Below are positions 15,568 through 23,557 of a stretch of 64,000 nt of DNA, piece after piece. Below the pieces are notes generated by a model. That model searched no databases and was not told the DNA's origin. It saw nothing but the letters and a program-made list of their open reading frames with translations. Source of the DNA: Streptomyces sp. SAI-135 (GTDB lineage Bacteria; Actinomycetota; Actinomycetes; Streptomycetales; Streptomycetaceae); assembly GCF_029893805.1 (NCBI RefSeq), contig NZ_JARXYP010000002.1, forward strand, positions 2,852,001-2,916,000. The letters run 5' to 3'. The position numbers and the translations under genes are program-made. Position 1 is the stretch's first letter. Each line of letters begins with the position of its first letter.

Positions 15568-17194
15568 GCCCCTGGTCCCCCACCTCCGTCACGAAGGACG
15601 CGGCCGTGGCGATCGGCGCCCCGGGCCGGGTCACGTAGGGCACGCTCCTGAAGTCGGCCCGGGCCCGCTCGCGGCCCAGCTCGACGGTCACGTAGCCGCG
15701 CAGCCCGTTGTAGAACTTCATGTGCGGGTTGGCCCTGGTGTACGTGTCCCAGGTCGAGGGCTTGTCGGCGCCGTCCCGGCCGCTGGAGATCGACGATCCG
15801 ACGATCTCCGTGCCGAGGGTGCGGGAGGCCGGGTCGTCGAAGTCGTCCTTGATGTCGTAGGCGTACGCGACGTGCACGTCACCCGTGAGGACCATCAGGT
15901 TGTCTATGCCGGCCGCCTCGGCCCCGTCGAGGATCCGGCGCCGGGAGGCCCGGTAGCCGTCCCAGGAGTCCATCGACAGCCGGGCCGGGTCGGTGAGGTC
16001 GAGCTTGCGCTGCGAGAAGTTCACCTGCTGCGGTACGACGTTCCACAGGGCCCGTGACGCGCGCCAGCCGTCGAGCAGCCACCGCTCCTGGGTCTCGCCG
16101 GTCATGGTGCGCGCCGGGTCGTCGATCTCGGGGCCCGGCAGGTCGAGGCCGTCGCCGTAGGCCTGGTCGGAGCGGTACTGGCGGGTGTCGAGGACGTCGA
16201 ACTGGGCGAGCCGGCCCCAGTGCAGGCGCCGGTACAGCTGCATGTCCGGGCCTGCGGGCCGCTGCGGGCGGCGCAGCGGCTGGTTCTCCCAGTAGGCGCG
16301 ATAGGCGGCGGCGCGGCGGAGCAGGAACTCCTCGGGCGGCACGTCGTTCTCGGGGATGTCGTCGGCGTAGTTGTTCTCGGTCTCGTGGTCGTCCCAGGTG
16401 ACCACGAAGGGGTGTGCGGCGTGTGCGGCCATCAGGTCCGGGTCGGACTTGTAGAGGGCGTAGCGCAGGCGGTAGTCCTCCAGGGTGACCGTCTCGCGGT
16501 TGAAGACCGCCGGGAGGGTGCGGTCGGTGTAGTTGCGGTATCCGCCCACCGAGTTGACCGCGTACTCGTACAGGTAGTCCCCGAGGTGGAAGACCATGTC
16601 GACGTCCTCGGCGGCGAGATGGCCGTACGGGGTGAAGTAGCCGTCGGTGTACGCCTGGCAGGAGACGGCCGCGAAGGTGAGGGCCGCGGCGCGGCTGCCG
16701 GGGGCCGGTGCGGTGCGGGTGCGGCCCGTGGGGCTGATCCACCTGCCGACCCGGAAGCGGTAGTGGAAGAAGCGGTCGGCGTCGAGGTGCCCGACCTCGG
16801 CGTGCACGGTGTGGTGGAACTCGGGGTGCGCGACGGCCGTGCCGCGTCTGGCGATCCGGCGGAATTTCTCGTCGTGCGCCAGCTCCCAGTGGACCAGGAC
16901 GCGTTCGGCCGGGAGGCCGCCGTCCTCCTGGAAGGGGACCGGGGCGAGGCGGGTCCACAGGAGCACGGAGTCGGGCTGCGGGTCGCCGGAGGCGACGCCG
17001 AGGGTGAAGGGGTTCTCGGTGATCTTCGAGGCGTCGAGTTCGGCGGCGCTCGCGGTGCCGGCGGTGGGCAGGTTCACGGAGAAGGCGAGCGCGGCGGCGG
17101 CGCCCGTGACGGTCAGGAAGCGGCGGCGGCCCATGTGCCGTGCGGCGGCGCGCAGTTCGGGGGCGTGCTGTGACGGGTGGGTGTCGCGTGTCAT
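15554..17194 (-). CDS. phoD: PhoD-type secreted alkaline phosphatase
   Basis: A 546-residue phosphodiesterase/phosphatase exported by the Tat pathway (RRRFLTVTG signal near residue 23, followed by an Ala-rich hydrophobic stretch). Metal-site motifs of the PhoD family are present: HLGDYLYEY, TWDDHETENN and LTGDVHVAYAYD. The N-terminal FTLGVASGDPQPDS is the usual PhoD_N domain. PhoD enzymes use Ca/Fe and release phosphate from phosphodiesters and monoesters outside the cell. Expression is usually under PhoP control, but I did not find a convincing PHO box upstream. The ATG at 17194 has GGGGAGG just before it. Confidence 0.93.
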   Translation of the reverse strand: MTRDTHPSQHAPELRAAARHMGRRRFLTVTGAAAALAFSVNLPTAGTASAAELDASKITENPFTLGVASGDPQPDSVLLWTRLAPVPFQEDGGLPAERVLVHWELAHDEKFRRIARRGTAVAHPEFHHTVHAEVGHLDADRFFHYRFRVGRWISPTGRTRTAPAPGSRAAALTFAAVSCQAYTDGYFTPYGHLAAEDVDMVFHLGDYLYEYAVNSVGGYRNYTDRTLPAVFNRETVTLEDYRLRYALYKSDPDLMAAHAAHPFVVTWDDHETENNYADDIPENDVPPEEFLLRRAAAYRAYWENQPLRRPQRPAGPDMQLYRRLHWGRLAQFDVLDTRQYRSDQAYGDGLDLPGPEIDDPARTMTGETQERWLLDGWRASRALWNVVPQQVNFSQRKLDLTDPARLSMDSWDGYRASRRRILDGAEAAGIDNLMVLTGDVHVAYAYDIKDDFDDPASRTLGTEIVGSSISSGRDGADKPSTWDTYTRANPHMKFYNGLRGYVTVELGRERARADFRSVPYVTRPGAPIATAASFVTEVGDQGLKPA

Positions 17195-17326
17195 CCGGTC
17201 CTCCCCTGACTGGTGGATGCAGGAGGCAATTGGAGTGGCCGGGAGCGACGCGGGATTGTCGCGTACACAACACTCAGATGGCGGACGGATGAGTTCCGCA
17301 TGGCGGACCCCGCTCGGGCCCTCCCG

Positions 17327-17332
17327 TACGCT
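17327..17332 (+). promoter_or_regulatory. candidate -10 of SDR gene (leaderless)
   Basis: TACGCT ends 8 bases before the ATG at 17341, and no ribosome binding site is visible, suggesting a leaderless message. Confidence 0.35.
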
Positions 17333-17340
17333 GCGGGGCC

Positions 17341-18129
17341 ATGAATGCCATGCAAACTGCGCAACGTTCGAAGATCGCGGTGGTGACCGGCGCGGGCTCC
17401 GGCATCGGTCGGGCGGTGGCCGTGGAGCTGCTGCGCGCGGGCTGGTCGGTCGCCCTGGCGGGCCGGCGGACGCAGACGCTGGAGGAGACGGCCGCGCTGG
17501 CCTCCGAAAGCACCGGGGACACCGCGGGCGCCCCGATCGCCGTACGCACCGACGTGTCACGGCCGGACGAGGTGGCCGCGCTGTTCGCCGCCACCGTGGA
17601 GCGGTTCGGGCGGGTGGATCTGCTGTTCAACAACGCGGGGACCTTCGGACCGGGCGGAGTGCCGGTGGAGGAGCTGCCGTACGACGCGTGGCGGCACGTG
17701 GTGGACACCAACCTCAACGGGGCGTTCCTGTGTGCGCAGGCGGCGTACCGGCAGATGAAGGAGCAGGACCCGCGGGGCGGCCGGATCATCAACAACGGCT
17801 CGATCTCGGCACACACCCCCCGGCCGCACTCCGTCGCCTACACCGCCACCAAGCACGCCCTGACCGGTCTCACCAAGTCGCTGTCGCTGGACGGACGGCC
17901 CTACGGCATCGCGGTCGGGCAGATCGACATCGGGAACGCGGCGACCGACATGACCGCCGGCATGGGGGCCGGAGCGTTGCAGGCCAACGGGGAGGTCGTG
18001 CCGGAACCCGTGATGGACGTGGCCGACGTGGCGCGCACGGTGCGGCACATGGCGGAGCTGCCGCTGGAGGCCAATGTGCAGTTCGCGACCGTACTGGCGA
18101 CGGCCATGCCGTACGTCGGGCGTGGCTGA
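17341..18129 (+). CDS. SDR-family oxidoreductase
   Basis: A 262-residue classical short-chain dehydrogenase. The cofactor motif is TGAGSGIG (residues 16-23), with NNAG near residue 98 and the active site S..Y..K visible as NNGSISAH...YTATKHA. The Arg pair in LAGRRTQTLE after strand 2 suggests NADP preference. The substrate is not inferable, and no pathway genes adjoin it. A second in-frame ATG (17350) gives three fewer residues. Confidence 0.88.
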   Translation: MNAMQTAQRSKIAVVTGAGSGIGRAVAVELLRAGWSVALAGRRTQTLEETAALASESTGDTAGAPIAVRTDVSRPDEVAALFAATVERFGRVDLLFNNAGTFGPGGVPVEELPYDAWRHVVDTNLNGAFLCAQAAYRQMKEQDPRGGRIINNGSISAHTPRPHSVAYTATKHALTGLTKSLSLDGRPYGIAVGQIDIGNAATDMTAGMGAGALQANGEVVPEPVMDVADVARTVRHMAELPLEANVQFATVLATAMPYVGRG

Positions 18130-18474
18130 GCGGCCGATTTCTACAAACGGAATATGTGATTCCACCCCCGTCGCGGCCGGTCGACGGCTTATGCTCATCA
18201 CGCGCTCTCCACAAGAGCTTCACACTTGGGGGGCGGCGTTCCGTCGGCCTCGCCCGAGGGGGGAGCGCGGCGGCCGTCCATGGGCCGGGTGGGGGTGGAT
18301 CTCGCGTGGGACCGCGGGATGCGCACCGGTCCGAGGACGGCCGCCGCGCACATTCTCAGCTCACGCACATCCCTTCTCAGCCGGTGCACATCCCTTCCTC
18401 ACGGCCCCGCAATGCAGCGTCCCTACCTTTGAGGGCGCGCCCACAGCGGGCGCCAAGAACCTTCGAGGAACGGG
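18130..18474. other. regulatory gap upstream of ABC exporter
   Basis: A 345-base gap with no credible gene. It contains two 21-bp direct repeats (18353-18394) and a possible -10 TACCTT (18424-18429) about 45 bases before the permease start. Confidence 0.6.
18353..18394. promoter_or_regulatory. 21-bp direct repeat, candidate activator site
   Basis: TTCTCAGC...GCACATCCC occurs at 18353-18373 and again at 18374-18394, with a partial third copy starting TTCCTCA. The 21-bp spacing puts both copies on the same helix face, as for response-regulator sites. Confidence 0.55.
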
Positions 18475-19938
18475 ATGTTTGGCATCTATCTCAAGCGCGA
18501 GCTGGGCCGGCGCAAGAAGGCGGCCCTGGTCATCGCACTGGGTCTGGCGCTCGGTATCGCGCTGGTCATCACCGTCACCTCGGTGTCGGCCGGTATGACT
18601 CAGGCTCAGGACAAGGTCCTGAAGTCGCTCTACGGGCTCGGCACCGACATGACCGTCACCAAAGCCAGGTCGGCCCCGACGTCCGGGAGTTCGGGCAGAC
18701 CGAACTTCCAGTTCGACGCCAGTTCCAACGACAGCGACGACACGCAGAGCTCGGACCGCGTGATGACCCAGGGCGGTCAGGCCCTGGCGTCCTCGGTGGT
18801 CACCAAGGTCTCGCAGCAACCGGGGGTGGCGAGCGCGGTCGGCGCGCTGACCCTGAACGTCACCAAGGTCGACGGCTCCTTCACCCAGGGCAAGGCCCAG
18901 TCGCAGAACTCCCAGGGGCAGGGCGGCCCCGGCGGCGGCCAGGCGGGGGGTTCCACCGCCGCGCCCCAGGTCCAGGGCGGCGGCGCCAACTTCGACGTGA
19001 ACTCCTACTCCGTCGCCGGTGTCGACGTCAGCGACCAGACGCTCGGTCCGCTGGCCGGTTCGAAGATCACCACCGGCAAGACCTTCACCGCCACGCAGAC
19101 CGACGCGAAGGTCGCGGTCGTCAGCAAGTCGTACGCGAAGGAGAACTCCCTCAAGGTTGGCGGGACTTTGAAGATCTCCGGCACCAAGTACACGGTCATC
19201 GGCATCGCGACGCCCGACAGCAGCGAGTCCACCACCGACGTCTACCTGCCGCTGGGGCAGGCCCAGACGCTGGCCGACGCCAAGAACAAGGTCACCACGA
19301 TCTACGTCAAGGCGACCGACTCCCAGCAGATCGACTCCGTCAAGGCGGCGATCCAGAAGAACATCTCCGGTACGACCGTCACGACCTCCGCGGACCTCGC
19401 GGAGACCGTCTCCGGCTCGCTGTCCACGGCCTCCGACCTCGCGACCAGCGTCGGCAAGTGGCTCTCCGTCGCCGTGCTCGTCGCCGCCTTCCTGGTGGCC
19501 GCGCTGCTGACCTCCTCGGCGGTCTCGCGCCGGGTGCGGGAGTTCGGCACCCTGAAGGCCCTCGGCTGGCCGAGTCGCCGGGTCACCCGGCAGGTCGTCG
19601 GCGAGTCGATCGTGAACGGCCTGCTCGGCGGCGCCCTCGGTATCGCCCTGGGCCTCGCGGCCGCGTACACGGTCACCGCGATCAGCCCCAAGCTGACCGC
19701 CCAGCTCGGCAGCACCGGCGGTGCCGGCGGCATGGGCGGCGGCCCGGGCGGCGGGGGCGGTCCGGGTCAGCAGTCCGCGCAGAACACCATGGAGATCGCG
19801 CTGTCCGCGCCCGTCTCCATGACCACCATCGCGCTCGCCGTGGGCCTCGCGGTGACCGGCGGTCTGATCGCCGGGGCGATGGGCGGCTGGCGGGCGTCCC
19901 GGATGCGGCCCGCGGACGCGCTGCGCAGCGTGTCGTAA
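18475..19938 (+). CDS. ABC transporter permease, FtsX/MacB type
   Basis: A 487-residue permease. It has one N-terminal membrane segment (about residues 18-38), a large extracytoplasmic domain (about 40-310), then three membrane segments with the FtsX-like run RVREFGTLKALGWPSRRV between them. Two low-complexity inserts are present: glycine/glutamine-rich near residue 148 and a glycine-rich loop (GGMGGGPGGGGG) near residue 420. MacB-like permeases do not channel substrates through the membrane but couple ATP hydrolysis to periplasmic or surface work. The partner ATPase follows 45 bases downstream. Confidence 0.88.
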   Translation: MFGIYLKRELGRRKKAALVIALGLALGIALVITVTSVSAGMTQAQDKVLKSLYGLGTDMTVTKARSAPTSGSSGRPNFQFDASSNDSDDTQSSDRVMTQGGQALASSVVTKVSQQPGVASAVGALTLNVTKVDGSFTQGKAQSQNSQGQGGPGGGQAGGSTAAPQVQGGGANFDVNSYSVAGVDVSDQTLGPLAGSKITTGKTFTATQTDAKVAVVSKSYAKENSLKVGGTLKISGTKYTVIGIATPDSSESTTDVYLPLGQAQTLADAKNKVTTIYVKATDSQQIDSVKAAIQKNISGTTVTTSADLAETVSGSLSTASDLATSVGKWLSVAVLVAAFLVAALLTSSAVSRRVREFGTLKALGWPSRRVTRQVVGESIVNGLLGGALGIALGLAAAYTVTAISPKLTAQLGSTGGAGGMGGGPGGGGGPGQQSAQNTMEIALSAPVSMTTIALAVGLAVTGGLIAGAMGGWRASRMRPADALRSVS

Positions 19939-19983
19939 CACCCCCTCACCCCACCGCCACGGCGGATTCCCCACGGAGCTCCC

Positions 19984-20676
19984 ATGTACAGACTCACCGG
20001 CGTCACCAAGCGCTACTCGCGCGGCAAGGAGACCGTCGACGCCCTGCGCGGGGTCGACCTGACCATCGAGGACGGCGACCAGCTCGTCATCCAGGGCCCC
20101 ACCGGCGGCGGCAAGTCCACGCTGCTCCAGATGATCGGCGGACTGGACCGCCCCACCGAGGGCAGCGTCGAACTGGACGGCGTGGACCTCGCGAAGATCA
20201 GCGAGGCCAGGCTGACCCGGCTGCGGGCGGAGAAGATCGGCATCATCTTCCAGTCGTTCAACCTCATCCCGACCCTGACGGCTCAGGAGAACGTGGAGAC
20301 GGCCCTCGTGCCGCTCGGCGTGAAGCCGGCCGAGCGGCGCGAGCGGGCCGCGGAGGCGCTGCGCTCGGTGGGGCTGGGTGAACGGCTCACGCACGCGCCC
20401 GCCGAGCTGTCCGGCGGTCAGCAGCAGCGGGTCGCCATCGCCCGGGCCCTGGTCAAGAAGCCGAAGGTGCTGCTCGCCGACGAGCCCACCGGCAACCTCG
20501 ACGAGTCGATGCGGGACGAGATCATGGCCCTGCTGGAAGGGCTGTGGCACGAGTACGGGCTGACGTTCGTCATGGTCACGCACGACTCGTCGATCGCCCG
20601 GCGGGCACCGCGGCTCGCCACCATCAAGGCGGGTCAGATCACCTTGACCGAGCAACAGCAGTCGTACGCGCAGTAG
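19984..20676 (+). CDS. ABC transporter ATP-binding protein (MacB/LolD type)
   Basis: A 230-residue ATPase. Walker A is GPTGGGKST near residue 40, the signature is LSGGQQQR near 143, and Walker B is VLLADEPTGNLDE, the LolD/MacB subgroup form. It energises the preceding permease. The pair may act in peptide-antibiotic resistance or envelope homeostasis, a role inferred from the family and not from context. Confidence 0.92.
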   Translation: MYRLTGVTKRYSRGKETVDALRGVDLTIEDGDQLVIQGPTGGGKSTLLQMIGGLDRPTEGSVELDGVDLAKISEARLTRLRAEKIGIIFQSFNLIPTLTAQENVETALVPLGVKPAERRERAAEALRSVGLGERLTHAPAELSGGQQQRVAIARALVKKPKVLLADEPTGNLDESMRDEIMALLEGLWHEYGLTFVMVTHDSSIARRAPRLATIKAGQITLTEQQQSYAQ

Positions 20677-20681
20677 AAGTC

Positions 20682-20742
20682 GGGCCGCTCACCGGTCCAG
20701 GACGCGGTTGATCTCGGTCAACTGGGCCTCGGTGAGCGGCCC
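20682..20742. terminator. long-loop inverted repeat between convergent genes
   Basis: GGGCCGCTCACCG (20682-20694) pairs with CGGTGAGCGGCCC (20730-20742) across a 35-base loop. It straddles the end of the ATPase gene and the 3' end of the aldo/keto reductase gene. It may be a terminator, but the loop is long. Confidence 0.4.
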
Positions 20743-21669
20743 CTTCTCCATCGCTCCCGCGTTCTGCTCCGCCTGGGCCACGGAACGGAACCCCGGGATC
20801 GGTACCGTGCGCGGGCTGCGGGCCCAGATCCAGGCCAGCGCGCCCTGGGCCAGGGTGCGGCCCTCGCTGGTGAGGATCTCCTTGAGCGCGTCGATGCGGG
20901 CCAGCCACTCCGGGTCGGCCGACGCCCCGTCACCGAAGCCCTGGAGCCAGGCCGGGGGCCTGCTGCGGATGTCCCCGGCGTCCTGGGGCCCTTGGCGCTT
21001 GCCCGCGAGCAACCCCATGGCGAGCGGGCTGCGGTTGATGCTCGCGAGCCCCGACTCCTCGCACAGGGCCAGCATGTCGGGCGCGTCCTGCATCACGTTC
21101 AGTGCGTGCTGTACGGCCGCGCAGTGCTCCCCCTCGGCGAACACCGCGGCGCGGGCCGGGTCGTCGGTGCTCCAGGCGTAGGCGCGGATGAGCCCCTCGG
21201 CCACGAACTGCTCGCACACGTCCCGCAGTTCGGCCGCGCGTACCGGGTCGAGGTCGGAGAGGTGGAGCTGGTACAGGTCGACGTGGTCGGTGCCGAGGCG
21301 GGCGAGGGACGCGGTGAGGGCGCGGCGGGCGTAGGCCGGGGTGTCGTCGTGGCCGGTGAGGGTGCGGGTGTCCTCGTCGAAGACGTTGCCCCACTTGGTG
21401 GCGAGGACGACGTCGTCCCGGCGCTTGCCGAGGGCACGGCCGAGGACGCGTTCGCTGTGCCCGGCGCCGTAGGTGTCGGCCGTGTCGAAGAAGGTGATGC
21501 CGAGGTCCAGGGCGTGCCGGACCGCCCGTACGGACTCCTCGTCGTCGACCTTGCCCCAGCCGAGCGGCTGGCCGTCGGCCGCCTGCCATTCCCCGCCGAT
21601 CGCCCAGCAGCCGAAGCCGAGTGCGCTGACCTCGATGCCGGAGCGGCCCAGTGTGCGTGTGGTCTCCAT
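20689..21669 (-). CDS. aldo/keto reductase
   Basis: A 326-residue NADPH-dependent reductase. The catalytic tetrad is visible: Asp and Tyr in FFDTADTYGAG, Lys in LATKWGN and His in YQLHLSD. The C-terminal cofactor loop IPGFRSVAQAEQN is also present. The ATG at 21669 starts METTRTLGRSGIEVS, the normal family N-terminus. The substrate is unknown. Confidence 0.92.
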   Translation of the reverse strand: METTRTLGRSGIEVSALGFGCWAIGGEWQAADGQPLGWGKVDDEESVRAVRHALDLGITFFDTADTYGAGHSERVLGRALGKRRDDVVLATKWGNVFDEDTRTLTGHDDTPAYARRALTASLARLGTDHVDLYQLHLSDLDPVRAAELRDVCEQFVAEGLIRAYAWSTDDPARAAVFAEGEHCAAVQHALNVMQDAPDMLALCEESGLASINRSPLAMGLLAGKRQGPQDAGDIRSRPPAWLQGFGDGASADPEWLARIDALKEILTSEGRTLAQGALAWIWARSPRTVPIPGFRSVAQAEQNAGAMEKGPLTEAQLTEINRVLDR

Positions 21670-21723
21670 GCCGCAGAACGCTAGGAGTTGGAGTGCGCTC
21701 CAGGGCAAGGGCTTTCTCGGGAT

Positions 21724-22050
21724 TCAGGCCTGGCCGGTCTCGAAACGGGAGATCCTGCCGTCGTCCTCGACCGTGAAGTCCCAGCGGGTGCGCATCTCGC
21801 CCCAGGCGTCGTTGCGGTAGTGGGCGAGGAGGGAACGGCCGCCGTTGGACTCGTTGTCGACGTCGAGATGGCCGTGGGAGGAGAAGATCTCCCGGTCGAC
21901 CCACTCGCCGAGGTCACGGTCGCTGCCGTCGTCCGCCATGGTCGCGCCGGGGGTGAGCAGGGCCAGGAGGGCCTCGCGGTCATGGGCGTTGACGGCGGAG
22001 ACGAAGGCGCGGACGGCCGGGTCGCTGAGTCGGGCGGTCTGAATCGTCAT
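21724..22050 (-). CDS. SnoaL/NTF2-like small protein
   Basis: A 108-residue single-domain protein with the NTF2 pattern: helical N-terminus (AVRAFVSAVNAHDREALLALL), then TPGATMADDG, and a beta-rich C-terminus ending RWDFTVEDDGRISRFETGQ. Such proteins are isomerases, cyclases or ligand-binding modules. No catalytic residues are clear. It lies upstream of and co-directional with the aldo/keto reductase, 54 bases away. Confidence 0.8.
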   Translation of the reverse strand: MTIQTARLSDPAVRAFVSAVNAHDREALLALLTPGATMADDGSDRDLGEWVDREIFSSHGHLDVDNESNGGRSLLAHYRNDAWGEMRTRWDFTVEDDGRISRFETGQA

Positions 22051-22182
22051 GCCTGCCAGACTCACACCGCTCCCCCGGGCCCGCCACCCGAACGGCCGCG
22101 CGCGTGTTCCGGGCAGGTGTGAGCGGTGCGACGGTGGAAACGCGAGGGGGGTCTCGTTCCGCTTCTTGTGCTGGGAGTCATC

Positions 22183-22758
22183 GTGACCGCTTACGACCGA
22201 CGTGACCTGGGCCTGCTGCTGCTCCGACTGGGAACCGGGGGTGTACTGGCCGCCCACGGGGCGCAGAAGCTGCTCGGCTGGTTCGGCGGCGGCGGCCTGG
22301 AGGGAACCGGCCAGTTCATGGAGTCCGTCGGCTACGCGCCGGGCAAGGCCAGCGCCACCGCGGCGGGCCTTGCCGAGGCGGGTGGCGGCACGCTGCTGGC
22401 GCTGGGCCTGGCGACCCCGGCCGCGGGTGCGGCGGCGGCCGGAGCGATGGCCGGAGCGTCCGCGGTCCACGCGCCCAACGGCTTCTTCAACGCGGGCGGC
22501 GGCTACGAGTACGCGGCCTCGCTGGGCCTGACGGCGGCGGGCCTCGCGGTGACGGGTCCGGGCCGCCTCTCCCTGGACCACGCCCTCGGCCACGCGGTGA
22601 ACCGGAGTTGGATGGTGCCGGCGGCCCTCGGGGTGACGGCCCTCGCGACGACCCTGATCGTGGGCGCCCGCAACCGACGGCTGCGGGAGGAGAAGAGCGG
22701 GGACGACGACGGCCAGGCGTCCCTGTTCGCGGAGGAAGAGGCGTTGTTCGAGGGGTGA
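22183..22758 (+). CDS. DoxX-family membrane protein
   Basis: A 191-residue membrane protein with four hydrophobic segments and the DoxX motif RLGTGGVLAAHGAQKLLGWFGG at the N-terminus. DoxX proteins contribute to redox or sulfur stress defence in Actinobacteria. I chose the GTG at 22183 because GGGAGTC precedes it and it places the first membrane segment correctly. A longer frame exists from 22126. The C-terminus is acidic (EEEALFEG). Confidence 0.82.
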   Translation: MTAYDRRDLGLLLLRLGTGGVLAAHGAQKLLGWFGGGGLEGTGQFMESVGYAPGKASATAAGLAEAGGGTLLALGLATPAAGAAAAGAMAGASAVHAPNGFFNAGGGYEYAASLGLTAAGLAVTGPGRLSLDHALGHAVNRSWMVPAALGVTALATTLIVGARNRRLREEKSGDDDGQASLFAEEEALFEG

Positions 22759-22829
22759 GGCGGCGCCGGACTCACGTCGGACCCAGCGGCTTTGGTCTCC
22801 CCGTGAACCCCCGTGACAAGCTGCCCCGC

Positions 22830-23174
22830 ATGAGCGATCACGTCGTCCCCTCCCCCGATCTGTGGAAGTCCGTCGACGCCCTGTGGGCCTGGCTGGAGGC
22901 GGATCAGCCGGTGGGTGGGCGTGAGGGGCTTCTGCTGCGGATGCTGAAGTTGTCCGAGGAGGTCGGTGAGGTCTCCGAGGCCGTCATCGGGGCGATGGGC
23001 CAGAACCCCCGCAAGGGCGTCAGCCACAGCTGGGAGGACGTGCAGGGTGAGCTGTGCGACGTGGTGATCACCGCGCTGGTGGCGCTGCGCACGCTGACTC
23101 CGGACCCGCGTGAGGTCTTCCACGGCCATCTGAGCCGGGTGACGGAGCGTTCGCTGGGCCACCGGCCCGGCTGA
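22830..23174 (+). CDS. MazG-like nucleotide pyrophosphohydrolase
   Basis: A 114-residue all-helical protein with the MazG motif LLRMLKLSEEVGEVSEAV (ExxE) and WEDVQGELCDVVITALVAL (ExxD), the four metal-binding acidic positions of the MazG/RS21-C6 superfamily. Such enzymes hydrolyse non-canonical NTPs. The ATG at 22830 gives the standard length. It is followed by a strong hairpin. Confidence 0.87.
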   Translation: MSDHVVPSPDLWKSVDALWAWLEADQPVGGREGLLLRMLKLSEEVGEVSEAVIGAMGQNPRKGVSHSWEDVQGELCDVVITALVALRTLTPDPREVFHGHLSRVTERSLGHRPG

Positions 23175-23188
23175 ACCAAGGTGCGGCC

Positions 23189-23228
23189 GGGCCCCGGATC
23201 CGTCGGGGGACGGCCGGATCCGGGGCCC
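23189..23228. terminator. bidirectional terminator
   Basis: GGGCCCCGGATCCG (23189-23202) pairs perfectly with CGGATCCGGGGCCC (23215-23228) across a 12-base loop, between the convergent mazG-like and receiver-like genes. Confidence 0.85.
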
Positions 23229-23242
23229 TGGTGCAGGGGTGG

Positions 23243-23557
23243 TCAGGCGATCTGCCGCAGCTTCGGGACGATCACATGGCGGACGTGCTCCTGGACGGTC
23301 TGCATCGGGACGCGCTGCGCCTCCAGGACCACCGTGCCGTGCGGAGCGGCGTGCTGCCGCACCGGCGGACGGGACTCCCGTTCGACGCCGCTGCCGACCA
23401 GGACGGCGATGAACCGGCCGGTGTCCAGCAGGGCGAGCGCCTCCTCGTCACGGGTGACGCCGACGGTCTGGAAACCGGCGGCCTCGATGATGCCGGTGGA
23501 GGCGTCGACCAGGTGCCGCTCACGGCCGAGGACCAGGACGTTCTTCTCGTTGCTCAT
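23243..23557 (-). CDS. small receiver-like protein coupled to MFS exporter
   Basis: A 104-residue protein with a response-regulator-like alternation (NVLVLGRERHLV, AGFQTVGVTRDEEAL, FIAVLVGSGVE). The position where a receiver would carry the phospho-accepting Asp reads GSG, so it is not a normal receiver. It could be a ligand sensor or adapter. Its start overlaps the exporter stop by 4 bases, so it is translated from the exporter message. Confidence 0.7.
   Translation of the reverse strand: MSNEKNVLVLGRERHLVDASTGIIEAAGFQTVGVTRDEEALALLDTGRFIAVLVGSGVERESRPPVRQHAAPHGTVVLEAQRVPMQTVQEHVRHVIVPKLRQIA

Noticed and set aside
17195..17280. PHO box upstream of phoD
   Set aside because: No pair of GTTCACC-like direct repeats could be found in the short leader region.
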